From the NCBI RefSeq assembly GCF_000826685.1, contig NZ_JROO01000028.1, positions 1 through 64,000 of the forward strand: DNA of 64,000 nt, read 5' to 3'. The notes under the pieces were generated by a model, which did no database searches, was not told the DNA's origin, and saw only the letters and a program-made list of their open reading frames with translations. Numbering within the stretch: position 1 is the first letter of the stretch; each line of letters begins with the position of its first letter. The position numbers and the translations under genes were made by a program. Below, piece by piece: positions 1 to 11,363 of this stretch. The DNA comes from Streptomonospora alba. Lineage in GTDB: Bacteria > Actinomycetota > Actinomycetes > Streptosporangiales > Streptosporangiaceae.

Positions 1-795
1 AAGATCTCGGTGATCGAGGTGCCTACCGACGACCCGGCCTCGGCCTCGGTGGTCAACGAACCCGTGGTCTTCCCCGAGGGCGGGAACGAGGACCAGGACG
101 GCCTGCTGCTTCCCACACAGGGATGCCACGACATCACGGTCTACCCGCACCGCGACATAGCCGCCGCCGCGTGCATGGGTGACGGCGTGATGATGGACAT
201 CAGCGACCCGGTGGAGCCGGTCGTCACCGAGACCGTCCGCGACGAGAACTTCGCGTTCTGGCACTCGGCCACCTTCACCAACGACGCCAAGTCCGTGCTC
301 TTCACCGACGAACTCGGCGGTGGCGGTGCGCCCACCTGCACCGAGGAGATCGGCCCCAAGCGCGGCGCCGACGCGATCTACTCCCTCAAGGGCGGCAAGA
401 AGAACCCGCGGCTGGAGTTCGCCAGCTACTTCAAGATCGACCGCCACCAGGGCGAGCAGGTCTGCGTCGCGCACAACGGCTCGCTGATCCCGGTGCCGGG
501 CAAAGACTACTTCGTGCAGTCCTGGTACCAGGGCGGGATCTCGGTCATCGACTTCAACGACCCCGAGAACCCCCGCGAGATCGGCTACTTCGACGTGGCA
601 CCCGACGAAGAGGCCGGGGTGACCGGCAACGACACCTGGTCCACCTACTATTACAACGGCTACGTCTACTCCTCCGACATCGTGCGCGGACTGGACGTGC
701 TCAAGCTCGACGACCGGAGGCTCAACAGAGCCGAGAAGGTCACCTACGACGAGTTCAACCCGCAGAGCCAGCCGCGCTACCGCCCCGGCCGCTAA
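1..795 (+). CDS. LVIVD repeat-containing protein (5' end missing)
   Basis: The reading frame is open from the first base of the window, so the true start lies upstream and only the C-terminal ~264 residues are present. The visible part contains LVIVD/beta-propeller-like blades: segments of the type 'GDGVMMDISDPVEPV' and 'GISVIDFNDPENPREIGYF', in which a short hydrophobic strand is followed by a D-P-x-x-P turn. Such proteins are usually exported or surface-associated and of unknown biochemical role. The gene ends in TAA and is followed by a GC-rich hairpin. Family assignment is good; function is unknown. Confidence 0.75.
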   Translation, partial: KISVIEVPTDDPASASVVNEPVVFPEGGNEDQDGLLLPTQGCHDITVYPHRDIAAAACMGDGVMMDISDPVEPVVTETVRDENFAFWHSATFTNDAKSVLFTDELGGGGAPTCTEEIGPKRGADAIYSLKGGKKNPRLEFASYFKIDRHQGEQVCVAHNGSLIPVPGKDYFVQSWYQGGISVIDFNDPENPREIGYFDVAPDEEAGVTGNDTWSTYYYNGYVYSSDIVRGLDVLKLDDRRLNRAEKVTYDEFNPQSQPRYRPGR

Positions 796-817
796 GGCCG
801 CGGTAGCGCAGTACGAC

Positions 818-845
818 GGCCCGCCGTCCCACGGGGCGGCGGGCC
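818..845 (+). terminator. GC-rich hairpin after the LVIVD gene
   Basis: A 9-bp perfect stem (818-826 with 837-845, GGCCCGCCG/CGGCGGGCC) closes a 10-nt loop 22 bases after the stop codon. There is no T-run, as is common for actinomycete terminators. It separates the first gene from folC. Confidence 0.5.
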
Positions 846-880
846 GCCGCGCCCCGGGCATCGGCACACCGCTGCGTGAG

Positions 881-886
881 TAGGGT
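881..886 (+). promoter_or_regulatory. Possible -10 element (TAGGGT) for folC
   Basis: TAGGGT fits the TANNNT pattern of actinomycete housekeeping promoters and lies about 40 bases before the preferred folC start at 926. No convincing -35 box is visible, so this is only a candidate. Confidence 0.3.
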
Positions 887-925
887 GGATCGTGTGTGCA
901 CCCCAGTCGAACAGCAGGCGGCGCC

Positions 926-2272
926 GTGAGTGAGGCCGGAATCTCCGAGAAGTACACCCGGGCCGTCGCCGAGATCACCGCCCGACGGGTCGAGACCGAC
1001 ATCGATCCCTCCACCGAGCGGATCAGCGCCCTGATGGACCTGCTGGGTGATCCCCAGCGCAATTACCGGGTCATCCACATCACGGGGACCAACGGCAAGA
1101 CCTCCACCGCCCGGATCATCGATGCGCTGCTGCGCGAACGCCATCTGCGCGTGGGGCGCTACACCAGCCCCCACCTGCAGACCATGCGCGAGCGTGTGGT
1201 CCTCGACGGCGAAGCGATCTCCCAGGAGCGCTTCGTCGAGGCCTACGAGGACATCCGGCCCTACGTGGAGATGGTCGACGCCTCCCACGAGATCCCGATG
1301 TCCTTCTTCGAGGTGCTTACCGGCCTGGCCTACGCCCTCTTCGCCGACACCCCTGTCGACGTCGCGGTGGTCGAGGTGGGCATGGGCGGCACCTGGGACG
1401 CCACCAACGTGGTCGACGCCGACGTCGCCGTGGTGACCCCCATCGCCCTCGACCACGCCGACTTCCTGCCCGACACCGTCGAGGGCATCGCGGAGGAGAA
1501 GGCCGGCATCATCAAGCCCGACTCCGTCGCGGTACTCGCCCAGCAGCCGCTGGAGGCCGCCGAGGTGCTGATGCGCCACGTCTCCGAGACCGGCGCGCGG
1601 GTGGCCCGCGAGGGTCTGGAGTTCGGCGTGGCCCAGCGCGCCGTCGCCGTGGGCGGCCAGCAGTTCTCGCTCAAGGGCCTGCGGGGCGGCTACGAGGGCC
1701 TCTTCCTGCCGATGTTCGGTCCCCACCAGGCCGGCAACGCCGCCGTGGCCGTGGCCGCGGTCGAGGCTTTCGCCGGGCCGGGCGAAGGCGACGAGCGGCT
1801 CGACCCCGAACTGGTCTCCGAGGCGCTGGCCGGAGTCGAGGCTCCGGGGCGCATGGAGATCGTGCGTACCACGCCCACCGTGCTGATCGACGCCGGGCAC
1901 AACCCGGCCGGGATGTCCGCGGTGGTCGAGGCCGTCCAGGAGGAGTTCAGCTTCGCCCGGCTCATCGGGCTCCTGGCGATCATGGGCGACAAGGACGTCG
2001 AGGGAATCCTCGAACCGCTGGAGCCTCTGGTCACCGAGATCGTGGTCACACGCAACTCCTCGGAGCGCAGCCTCACGGCCCAGCAGCTCTACGACATCGC
2101 CGAGCCGATCTTCGGCTCCGACCGCGTGCACGTGGCGGAGCGCCTCGACGACGCCATCGACGCCGCAGTGGGGCTGGCCGAGTCCGACGGCGAGCCCAGC
2201 GGCGCCGGCGTGCTCATCACCGGGTCGGTCGTCACCGCCGGCGACGCCCGCCTGCTGATCAAGGGGGAGTGA
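926..2272 (+). CDS. folC: Bifunctional folylpolyglutamate synthase/dihydrofolate synthase
   Basis: A Mur-ligase-superfamily enzyme that adds glutamate to dihydropteroate and to folates in the cytoplasm, using ATP. The N-terminal P-loop HITGTNGKTS (about residues 51-60 from this start), the Y-T-S-P-H-L folate/ATP signature just after it, and the C-terminal 'DAGHNPAG' motif are all visible. Two GTG starts are possible: 896, very close to a -10-like TAGGGT, and 926, preferred because it leaves a leader and gives a normal N-terminus. The stop overlaps the next frame (GTGA), as in other actinobacteria where folC, DUF4233 and ndk form a conserved run. Confidence 0.95.
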   Translation: MSEAGISEKYTRAVAEITARRVETDIDPSTERISALMDLLGDPQRNYRVIHITGTNGKTSTARIIDALLRERHLRVGRYTSPHLQTMRERVVLDGEAISQERFVEAYEDIRPYVEMVDASHEIPMSFFEVLTGLAYALFADTPVDVAVVEVGMGGTWDATNVVDADVAVVTPIALDHADFLPDTVEGIAEEKAGIIKPDSVAVLAQQPLEAAEVLMRHVSETGARVAREGLEFGVAQRAVAVGGQQFSLKGLRGGYEGLFLPMFGPHQAGNAAVAVAAVEAFAGPGEGDERLDPELVSEALAGVEAPGRMEIVRTTPTVLIDAGHNPAGMSAVVEAVQEEFSFARLIGLLAIMGDKDVEGILEPLEPLVTEIVVTRNSSERSLTAQQLYDIAEPIFGSDRVHVAERLDDAIDAAVGLAESDGEPSGAGVLITGSVVTAGDARLLIKGE

Positions 2273-2274
2273 CC

Positions 2275-2631
2275 ATGCGCAGGATGTGCGCGGTGGTGCT
2301 GCTCCTGGAGTGCATGGTCATCGGGCTGGCCGTGCCGGTGGCGATCCAGGTCGCCGGAATCGATCCCGCGGTGGCCGGGAGCGTCTGGGGCGGCCTGGCG
2401 GGGCTCGCGCTGCTGCTGTCGGCTCTGCAGCGCTTCCGCCCCGCCTACTACGCGGGTTGGGCGCTGCAGGCGGCGTTTTTGATCAGCGGGTTCGTCGTGC
2501 CGGGGCTGGCGCTTCTGGGCGTCGTCTTCCTCGCGCTGTGGGTGGCCGCGGTGCTGCTGGGCCAGCGCACCGACGCCCAGGATGCGGCCCGCGCGGAGAC
2601 CCGGGACCCGCAACCCGGGCAGCCGGAATAG
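2275..2631 (+). CDS. DUF4233 small membrane protein
   Basis: 118-residue protein with about four hydrophobic segments and a short charged tail (QRTDAQDAARAETRDP), so a small integral membrane protein with a cytoplasmic C-terminus. Its position between folC and ndk, with no gap to folC, is diagnostic of the actinobacterial DUF4233 family, which has no assigned function. Translation is probably coupled to folC; an in-frame GTG at 2269 overlaps the folC stop, and ATG 2275 is the alternative chosen here. Confidence 0.85.
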   Translation: MRRMCAVVLLLECMVIGLAVPVAIQVAGIDPAVAGSVWGGLAGLALLLSALQRFRPAYYAGWALQAAFLISGFVVPGLALLGVVFLALWVAAVLLGQRTDAQDAARAETRDPQPGQPE

Positions 2632-2852
2632 CGCCGGGTCGTGCCGCGAAGCGCGACCGCGAGCCGACCGCGGCCGCATCCGGCCGGTCGGTGCTGGTCG
2701 GGGCTCGCATAGCGGCCATGACGCAGCGGTGGACGCGATAAGGTGACGACGGCCAGGGGCGGCCGCATTCGCCGCGCGTCGGGCGCAGCCCGGTGTCGAC
2801 CCCGTCCCCCTTCAGCCTTTCTCTAGCACCGACTGCCGAGGAGTGATCCACC

Positions 2853-3260
2853 GTGGAGCGGACCCTTGTTCTGATCAAGCCCGACGGCGTGCAGCGCAGC
2901 ATCACCGGCGAGATCATCTCCCGGATCGAGCGCCGCGGCCTGCGGATCGTCGCGATGGACCTGCGCACGCTGGACACCGACACCGCCAAGACCCACTACG
3001 AGGAGCACCGCGAGCGTCCGTTCTTCGACTCGCTGGTGGAGTTCATCACCGGCGGCCCGCTGGTGGCCATGGTCGTCGAGGGCGAGCGTGCCGTCGAGGC
3101 CTTCCGCGCGCTGGCCGGCGCCACCGACCCCATCTCGGCGGGCCCGGGCACCATCCGCGGCGACTTCGCCCTGGAGGTCCAGCAGAACATCGTGCACGGT
3201 TCGGACTCCACCTACTCCGCCGAGCGCGAGATCAAGCTGTTCTTCCCCGATCTGGGCTGA
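2853..3260 (+). CDS. ndk: Nucleoside diphosphate kinase
   Basis: Transfers the gamma phosphate of ATP to nucleoside diphosphates through a phospho-histidine. The 135-residue length is normal for the family. The N-terminus [12 protein letters not shown] and the active-site segment NIVHGSDS, with the catalytic His at residue 115, are intact. The GTG start is preceded by GAGGAG at about 9 bases. A strong intrinsic terminator follows, making ndk the last gene of the folC-DUF4233-ndk run. Confidence 0.97.
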   Translation: MERTLVLIKPDGVQRSITGEIISRIERRGLRIVAMDLRTLDTDTAKTHYEEHRERPFFDSLVEFITGGPLVAMVVEGERAVEAFRALAGATDPISAGPGTIRGDFALEVQQNIVHGSDSTYSAEREIKLFFPDLG

Positions 3261-3280
3261 TCCGACCACGTCTCTTCAGT

Positions 3281-3309
3281 AGCGCCGGGCCTGTGCCCGG
3301 CGCTTTTTT
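3281..3309 (+). terminator. Intrinsic terminator after ndk
   Basis: Perfect 10-bp stem AGCGCCGGGC/GCCCGGCGCT (3281-3290, 3295-3304) with a 4-base loop CTGT and a run of six T. This is the most canonical Rho-independent terminator in the window and isolates ndk from the mre operon. Confidence 0.9.
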
Positions 3310-3343
3310 GGTGTTCCGAGCACCTGATCCGTTCGGAGTGTTT

Positions 3344-3416
3344 GTGTAGTCGGATGACTGCACACGGTTACGATACGGGTAGATCCATATCCGTACTGGA
3401 ACGAGTCCGTATTGAC
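3344..3416 (+). promoter_or_regulatory. mreB upstream control region with repeats
   Basis: AT-richer than its surroundings. It holds an interrupted inverted repeat GTGTAGTC (3344-3351) / GACTGCACAC (3356-3365), a TANNNT box TACGAT (3369-3374), and three CCGTA-type elements: ATACGG in inverted orientation, then CCGTACTG and CCGTATTG as direct repeats 18 bases apart. The layout suggests a regulated promoter for the mre operon; the protein that would bind is unknown. Confidence 0.4.
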
Positions 3417-3461
3417 CGCCCCGTGGGGGCCACACCCGTTTGGTGCCGCTGAGGACGCTTC

Positions 3462-4496
3462 ATGACCAATAACCTCGCCTTCTTGGGCCGCGATATGGCG
3501 GTCGACCTCGGGACAGCCAACACACTCGTCTACGTCCGCGGCCGCGGGATCGTGCTCAACGAGCCCTCCGTCGTCGCGATGAACTCCTCCACGGGCAAGA
3601 TCGTCGCGGTGGGTATCGAGGCCAAGCAGATGATCGGCCGCACACCCAGCAACATCACCGCGGTGCGGCCCCTGAAGGACGGCGTGATCGCCGACTTCGA
3701 GATCACCGAGCGCATGCTGCGCTACTTCATCCAGAAGATCCACCGCCGGCGCCACTTCGCCAAGCCCCGCATCATCGTCGCCGTGCCCAGCGGCATCACG
3801 TCGGTGGAGCACCGGGCGGTCAAGGAGGCCGGATACCAGGCAGGCGCGAGGCGCGTCTACATCATCGAGGAGCCCATGGCCGCGGCCATCGGCGCGGGGC
3901 TGCCGGTGCACGAGCCCACCGGCAACATGGTCGTCGACATCGGGGGCGGCACCACCGAGGTCGCGGTCATCTCCATGGGCGGCATCGTGACCTCCCAGTC
4001 CATCCGCGTGGGCGGCGACGAACTCGACCAGGCGACCATGGCCTTCGTCAAAAAGGAGTACTCCCTGATGATCGGGGAGCGCACCGCCGAGGAGATCAAG
4101 GTCGCCATCGGATCGGCGTTTCCCACCGGCGGCGAGGAGCTGCACGCCGAGGTACGCGGACGCGACCTGGTCAGCGGACTGCCCAAGACCGTCGTGATGT
4201 CGGCGGCCGACGTACGCCAGGCCATCGAGGAGCCGGTCACCGCGATCGTCGACGCGGTACGCACGACGCTGGACAAGTGCCCGCCGGAGCTGTCGGGCGA
4301 CGTCATGGACCGCGGCATCGCCGTCACCGGCGGCGGCGCGCTGCTGGCAGGGCTCGACGGGCGGCTGCGCCACGAGACCGGCATGCCCATCCACGTGGCC
4401 GAGAACGCCCTGGACTCCGTGGCCGTGGGCTCGGGCACCTGCGTGGAGAACTACGATCGGCTCAGCCAGGTCCTCGTCCCAGAGCGGCGGCGTTGA
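3462..4496 (+). CDS. mreB: Rod shape-determining actin homologue MreB
   Basis: Bacterial actin that forms membrane-associated filaments guiding lateral or spore-wall peptidoglycan synthesis. The 344 residues carry the phosphate-1 motif DLGTANT near the N-terminus, the phosphate-2 segment [15 protein letters not shown], and the adenosine motif [10 protein letters not shown]. It heads a five-gene cluster with mreC, mreD, a PBP2 and RodA; the ATG of mreC follows its stop by one base. In sporulating actinomycetes MreB acts mainly in spore wall formation. Confidence 0.97.
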   Translation: MTNNLAFLGRDMAVDLGTANTLVYVRGRGIVLNEPSVVAMNSSTGKIVAVGIEAKQMIGRTPSNITAVRPLKDGVIADFEITERMLRYFIQKIHRRRHFAKPRIIVAVPSGITSVEHRAVKEAGYQAGARRVYIIEEPMAAAIGAGLPVHEPTGNMVVDIGGGTTEVAVISMGGIVTSQSIRVGGDELDQATMAFVKKEYSLMIGERTAEEIKVAIGSAFPTGGEELHAEVRGRDLVSGLPKTVVMSAADVRQAIEEPVTAIVDAVRTTLDKCPPELSGDVMDRGIAVTGGGALLAGLDGRLRHETGMPIHVAENALDSVAVGSGTCVENYDRLSQVLVPERRR

Positions 4497-4497
4497 C

Positions 4498-5421
4498 ATG
4501 CGCCGCGACGGTTCCCGGGCGCGGCTGGTCGTGGGAGTGCTCGCCGCCGTCTCGCTCGTGCTCGTGGTGCTGGACTCCCGTGCGGGCACCGACCCCGTCA
4601 CCGGCGCCGCACGCACGGTCGGCGACGCGGTCTTCCGCCCGGTCTCGGCAGGGGTGACGTTCGCCGGCGCGCCCTTCGCCGGCGCCTACGAGACCCTGTC
4701 CGCGGCCCAGGGCTCCCGTGAGCGCATCGACGAGCTGGAGCGGCGCAACCAGCGGCTGCAGTCGCGGCTGCAATCGCGCGACTACGACGAGGACCGGGCC
4801 GAGCGGTTGGACGAGCTGCTGCAACTGGCGGGGAGGGGCGGCTACGAGATCGTTCCCGCCCAAGCGGTCACGCGGGTGACCGCACGCGGGTTCTCCGACA
4901 CCGTCACCCTCGACGCCGGGCGCGACGACGGCGTGCGCGCGGACATGACCGTCGTCGACGGCGACGGCCTGGTGGGGCGCGTCGTGCAGGCCGGGCCCTC
5001 CACCGCCACCGTCATGCTGATCACCGACCACGCCTCGGCGGTCGGCGCGCGCCTGGAGGACTCCCAGGAGGTGGGCGTGGCCGAGGGCGCCTCCGAGGAG
5101 ACCGGCGACGGCACGCCGCTGCGTTTCGAGTTGATGAGCGCCGACGCACGGATGAAGGAGGGGCAGCGCGTCGTCACCCTCGGCTCGCACGAGGACGCCC
5201 CCTTCGTTCCGGGGGTGCCCATCGGAACCATCTCCCGAGTCGAGGACACGCCGGGCCGACTGTCCCGCACGGGCAAGGCCGAGCCCGCGGTCGACTTCGG
5301 CTCTCTGGACGTCGTGGGGGTCATCGTGGCCGGACCCGAGGATGACCCCCGCGACTCCCTCCTGCCCGACCCCCCGCAGGCCGCGGGCGGATCCGATGCA
5401 GACGGGGAGGGCGGACGATGA
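4498..5421 (+). CDS. mreC: Rod shape-determining protein MreC
   Basis: Single-pass membrane protein of the elongasome: a short basic cytoplasmic N-terminus, one membrane segment (about residues 9-22), a coiled coil (about 60-100, containing 'RERIDELERRNQRLQSRLQS'), then the beta-barrel MreC domain. It links MreB with PBP2. The 307-residue length is typical. The C-terminal ~20 residues are Pro/Asp-rich. Its stop overlaps the mreD start by 4 bases (ATGA), implying coupled translation. Confidence 0.95.
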   Translation: MRRDGSRARLVVGVLAAVSLVLVVLDSRAGTDPVTGAARTVGDAVFRPVSAGVTFAGAPFAGAYETLSAAQGSRERIDELERRNQRLQSRLQSRDYDEDRAERLDELLQLAGRGGYEIVPAQAVTRVTARGFSDTVTLDAGRDDGVRADMTVVDGDGLVGRVVQAGPSTATVMLITDHASAVGARLEDSQEVGVAEGASEETGDGTPLRFELMSADARMKEGQRVVTLGSHEDAPFVPGVPIGTISRVEDTPGRLSRTGKAEPAVDFGSLDVVGVIVAGPEDDPRDSLLPDPPQAAGGSDADGEGGR

Positions 5422-5960
5422 AGGCGACGGTGCCGGCGCTGCTCGTGCTCGCCGCGGTACTCGTCCAGACGGCGGTGGTCAACCGGCTGCCGCTGCCGTG
5501 GGGCCTGGCCCCCGATCTGGTGCTGCTCGTGGTCGTGGGAATCGCGCTGTGGTCCTCCCCGGTGGCCGGCGCGGTCACCGGATTCGCCGCCGGGCTGGCG
5601 GTGGACGTGCTGCCGCCCGCCGACCACGAGATCGGCCGCACAGCTCTGCTGCTGTGCCTGGCCGGCTATGCGATCGCCTCCGTCCGCGACTCCGGCGTTC
5701 GCTCGGGGCCAGGGCCCTACGTGGCCGCCGCGGGCACCGCACTGGGCGTGACCGCGGGCTTCGTGCTGCTCGGCCTGGTCCTGGGAGATCCCCGCGCCCA
5801 GCTGCCCGATGCGGTGTGGACGCTGCTCGGGGGCACCGCCATGACCCTGGTGGTCAGCCCCGCCGTGCTGGTGCCCACGGGCGCGCTGATGCGCCGGATC
5901 ACCGGCGATGCCTACTCCGACCTGCCTGTACCCGTGACCAGCGGGAGGGGATGGAGATGA
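5418..5960 (+). CDS. mreD: Rod shape-determining membrane protein MreD
   Basis: 180-residue polytopic membrane protein with about five hydrophobic helices, the usual size and profile of MreD. It overlaps mreC upstream and mrdA downstream through ATGA junctions. Sequence conservation in MreD is low, so the call rests mainly on context and topology. Confidence 0.92.
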   Translation: MKATVPALLVLAAVLVQTAVVNRLPLPWGLAPDLVLLVVVGIALWSSPVAGAVTGFAAGLAVDVLPPADHEIGRTALLLCLAGYAIASVRDSGVRSGPGPYVAAAGTALGVTAGFVLLGLVLGDPRAQLPDAVWTLLGGTAMTLVVSPAVLVPTGALMRRITGDAYSDLPVPVTSGRGWR

Positions 5961-8104
5961 GACCACTCCGCAGGCGCAGGCTGCTGAGCGGCCGGCGCCA
6001 CCGGAGACCCGACGCGCCCGCCGCGCCTTCCCCGCCGCGCACCTCGCGGCGGGGCGTCATGCTCGCTGTGCAGCTCCTGGTGCTGGTTCTGCTCGCCTCT
6101 CTCACCGCGCGCATGTGGTACATGCAGGTGCCCATGGCCGAGCATTACCAGGAGCTCGCGCTCGCCAGCCACACCCAGAAGCTCATCCAGCCCGCACTGC
6201 GCGGCCGCATCGTCGACGCCCAGGGCCGCCCGCTGGTGACCAACCGCACCGAGCTGACCGTCACCGCCGACTACCACGCCCTGCTCGAACGGGACGACGA
6301 CGGTACCGCCGTGCTGCGCAAGGTCGCCGAGCTGATCGACAGACCCTTTGCGAAACTGCGCGATCGGGTGCGGCTGTGCGGGCCGGAGACCGGGCAGCCC
6401 TGCTGGCAGGGATCGCCCTACCAGCCCATCCCGCTGGCCGAGAACGTCGCCCCCAAGGTCGCGCTGCAGATCATGGAGCGCCAGAACGAGTTCCCCGGCA
6501 TCTCGGCCCAGCAGATGGCCGTGCGCGAGTATCCCAACGACGAGCTCGCCGCGCAGGTGCTGGGCTACCTCCAGCCCATCACCCAGGAGGAGTTCGAAGC
6601 CCGCGAGGAGCTGCGCGCCGAGTTCAGCGGCGTCGACAGGGTCGGCCGGGACGGTGTCGAGGCCGTCTACGACGACCGCCTGCGCGGCGACTCCGGCGAG
6701 CGCATCCTGTCGGTCTCCAGCCAGGGCGACGTTCGCGGCACCCTTTCCCGCACACCGTCGGAGCCGGGCATGCACCTGGTCACCAGCATCGACACCGAGG
6801 TCCAGAAGGTCACCGAGGACGCGCTGCGCGGCGCCGTGGACAAGGCGCGCAGCCAGGGCAAGCCCGTGGACTCCGGCGCCGCCGTGGTGCTGGACGTGCG
6901 GACGGGCCGCGTCGTGGCCATGGCCAGCCTGCCCGACTACGACCCCGAGGTGTGGAACGGCGGCATCGACGCCGGCACCTACGACAAGCTGCTCAGCGAG
7001 GACGCCGGCGAACCGCTGATCTCCCGGGCGCTGCAGGGGCAGTTCCCCCCGGGATCGACGTTCAAGCCCACCACCCTGGCCGCCGCGGTGAAGAACGGAG
7101 CGTCGCTCGACGGGTCCTACAGCTGCCCGGGCTCCATCGGGCTGGCGGGCCGGTCCTGGCAGAACTTCGCGGGAGGCGGGTACGGCACCATCGACCTGCG
7201 CAAATCCATCGTGGTCTCTTGCAACACCGTCTACTACCAGCTCGGCTACGACATGTGGCGCGACAGCCGCGGGGAGAAGGGCCGGGACCCGGTCTCGGCG
7301 ATGGCGCACAGCTTCGGCTACGGCGCCCCCACCGGGGTCGACCTTCCGCACGAGTCCAGCGGGCGCATTCCCGACCGCCAGTGGAAGCGCCAGTACTGGC
7401 TGGACACCCGTGAGCACAGCTGCAAGATGGCGGAGAAGGGCTACCCCGAGGTGGCGAAGGAGGACCCGGGCCACGCCGCCTACCTGAAGCGCCTGGCCCG
7501 CGAGCAGTGCCGCAGCGGCGACCGGTGGACGGCCGGCGACGCGATCAACCGCGCGATCGGCCAGGGGGACGTGCAGGTCACACCGCTCCAGTTGGCCCGC
7601 GCCTACGCCGCCATCGCCAACGGTGGAACCGTGTACGAGCCCCGGGTGGGCAGGGCGCTCCTCTCGGCCGACGGCGAGCGTGTCGAGGAGATCGAACCGG
7701 TCAAGGCCGGCGAGTTGCCCGTTGAGGACCGCACGTTGAAGTACATCCAGCGGGCGCTGACCCAGGTGCCCAAGGAGGGCACCGCCTCCGGCGCATTCGG
7801 AGACTTCCCGCAGGGCAAGGTCTCCGTGGCCGGGAAAACCGGAACCGCCACCACGCAGGGCCGTGCGGACTCGTCCTGGTTCGCCTCCTACGCCCCCGCC
7901 GACGACCCGCAGTTCGCGGTCGTGGCGATGGTCCCCCAGGCGGGAACCGGAGGCAGCACCGCGGCGCCGCTGGTGCGCGAGATCTACGAGGGCATCTACG
8001 GCTTCTCCGACGGCGGTGAACCCGCGCTTTCCTCGGGCGCACCGCCCACGGCGCTGCCGAGCGTCCGCGAGGACGGCTCCATCGCCCCGCCCGACGACCA
8101 CTGA
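5957..8104 (+). CDS. mrdA: Penicillin-binding protein 2 (class B transpeptidase)
   Basis: 715-residue class B PBP that crosslinks peptidoglycan with RodA. It has an Arg-rich cytoplasmic tail, one membrane anchor (about residues 35-55), a PBP dimerisation domain, and a transpeptidase domain. The three catalytic motifs are intact: STFK with Ser367, SCN at 421-423 and KTGT at 627-630. ATG 5957 overlaps the mreD stop (ATGA); an in-frame ATG at 5951 is possible. The C-terminus is a Pro/Ser-rich tail ending PPDDH. Confidence 0.96.
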   Translation: MRPLRRRRLLSGRRHRRPDAPAAPSPPRTSRRGVMLAVQLLVLVLLASLTARMWYMQVPMAEHYQELALASHTQKLIQPALRGRIVDAQGRPLVTNRTELTVTADYHALLERDDDGTAVLRKVAELIDRPFAKLRDRVRLCGPETGQPCWQGSPYQPIPLAENVAPKVALQIMERQNEFPGISAQQMAVREYPNDELAAQVLGYLQPITQEEFEAREELRAEFSGVDRVGRDGVEAVYDDRLRGDSGERILSVSSQGDVRGTLSRTPSEPGMHLVTSIDTEVQKVTEDALRGAVDKARSQGKPVDSGAAVVLDVRTGRVVAMASLPDYDPEVWNGGIDAGTYDKLLSEDAGEPLISRALQGQFPPGSTFKPTTLAAAVKNGASLDGSYSCPGSIGLAGRSWQNFAGGGYGTIDLRKSIVVSCNTVYYQLGYDMWRDSRGEKGRDPVSAMAHSFGYGAPTGVDLPHESSGRIPDRQWKRQYWLDTREHSCKMAEKGYPEVAKEDPGHAAYLKRLAREQCRSGDRWTAGDAINRAIGQGDVQVTPLQLARAYAAIANGGTVYEPRVGRALLSADGERVEEIEPVKAGELPVEDRTLKYIQRALTQVPKEGTASGAFGDFPQGKVSVAGKTGTATTQGRADSSWFASYAPADDPQFAVVAMVPQAGTGGSTAAPLVREIYEGIYGFSDGGEPALSSGAPPTALPSVREDGSIAPPDDH

Positions 8105-8126
8105 CGATGACCGCTGGCGGTAGACG

Positions 8127-9305
8127 ATGACCACCGTTCCCACGCCGCACACAGAACCGCCGGGCCTGGCCGACCGGGCAGGGCGGATGATCGCCTCCTC
8201 GGCCCCGCGCCGGCTGGACTGGCCGATGCTGGTCGCCGTCGCGGCGCTATCGGCGATCGGCTGCCTGCTGGTGTGGTCGGCCACCTACGACCCCGCCGAC
8301 CCCGACGGCGCCCTGGGCTTCGTCCGGCGCCAGGCGCTCCACCTGGCCGTGGGCGCGGTGGTGCTGCTGGTGGTGGCCGCGGTGGACTTCCGCGTCTCCC
8401 GCGCCTATGCGCCCGTCGTCTATCTCGCCGCGGTGCTGGGCCTGGCCCTGGTGCTGACGCCGCTGGGCGAGACCATCAACGGTTCGCGTTCCTGGCTGGT
8501 GGTGGCCGGACTGCAGATGCAGCCCGGCGAAGTCGCCAAGCTCGGCCTGGTGCTGGCGGTGGCGATGCTGCTGGGCGAGCCGCGCGACGGCGAGTTCGCC
8601 CCCACCACCCGCGACGTGCTCTTCAGCCTGGCGGTCCTGGCGGTACCGCTGGGCCTGATCCTCGCCCAGCCCGACCTGGGGACCGCCATGGTGCTCACCG
8701 CGACCTACCTGGGCATGCTCGCGCTGTCGGGCGCACCCGTGCGGTGGGTCGCCGGGCTCATCGGCTGCGGCGTGCTGGCCGCCTTCAGCGTGTGGTGGTT
8801 CGGCCTGCTCGAGGAGTATCAGCTGCAGCGCTTCACCACCTTCGTCAACCCCGGCGCGGACCCGCGCGGCGCCGGCTACAACGCCAACCAGTCGATGATC
8901 GCGGTGGGTTCGGGCGGGCTCAACGGCACCGGGCTGCTGGAGGGCGAGCACACCCGCGGCCGGTTCGTGCCCGAGCAGCACACCGACTTCATCTTCACCG
9001 TGGCCGGCGAGGAGCTGGGATTCGTCGGCGGGGCCGTCATCATCGGGCTGCTCGCGTTCGTGCTGTGGCGGATCCTGCGCACGGCGGGCCGCAGCGAGGG
9101 GCCGTACGCCCGCTTGGTCTGCGTCGGCGCAGCAGCGTGGCTGAGCTTCCAGAGCCTGATCAACATCGGTATGACGCTGGGAGTCGCACCGATCACCGGC
9201 ATCCCGCTGCCGTTCGTGTCCTACGGCGGCACGGCGGCCGTGGCCAATCTCGCGGTGCTTGGGCTGGTCCTCAACGTGCACGCCCGCGAGCACGGCGTCC
9301 ACTGA
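8127..9305 (+). CDS. rodA: SEDS-family peptidoglycan glycosyltransferase RodA
   Basis: 392-residue SEDS protein with about ten membrane segments that polymerises lipid II together with the PBP2 encoded 22 bases upstream. Visible family signatures are the 'NGSRSWLVVAGLQMQPGE' stretch, with the W and P-G-E of the extracellular loop, 'AQPDLGTAMV', and the C-terminal 'GIPLPFVSYGG'. It ends the mreBCD-mrdA-rodA operon, the usual elongation/spore-wall cluster of actinomycetes. Confidence 0.95.
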   Translation: MTTVPTPHTEPPGLADRAGRMIASSAPRRLDWPMLVAVAALSAIGCLLVWSATYDPADPDGALGFVRRQALHLAVGAVVLLVVAAVDFRVSRAYAPVVYLAAVLGLALVLTPLGETINGSRSWLVVAGLQMQPGEVAKLGLVLAVAMLLGEPRDGEFAPTTRDVLFSLAVLAVPLGLILAQPDLGTAMVLTATYLGMLALSGAPVRWVAGLIGCGVLAAFSVWWFGLLEEYQLQRFTTFVNPGADPRGAGYNANQSMIAVGSGGLNGTGLLEGEHTRGRFVPEQHTDFIFTVAGEELGFVGGAVIIGLLAFVLWRILRTAGRSEGPYARLVCVGAAAWLSFQSLINIGMTLGVAPITGIPLPFVSYGGTAAVANLAVLGLVLNVHAREHGVH

Positions 9306-9331
9306 CCGCAGGGCCACGTTCCCGGCCGCGC

Positions 9332-9349
9332 GCGGACGGATCCGTCCGC
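9332..9349. repeat. 18-bp perfect palindrome downstream of rodA
   Basis: GCGGACGGATCCGTCCGC is self-complementary over all 18 bases, located 27 bases after the rodA stop and 80 bases before the next start. With no loop it is a poor terminator hairpin and looks more like a dimeric protein-binding site, but its role is unproven. A TANNNT box (TAAGCT, 9377-9382) between it and the radical SAM gene could be that gene's -10. Confidence 0.4.
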
Positions 9350-9428
9350 ATGGAAGGTGCGCGCCCGGCGTGTGGCTAAGCTGGGGGATTCCTAAGGATT
9401 CCGCGACAGCCGACGCAGGGGAACCACG

Positions 9429-11363
<1,935 letters not shown>

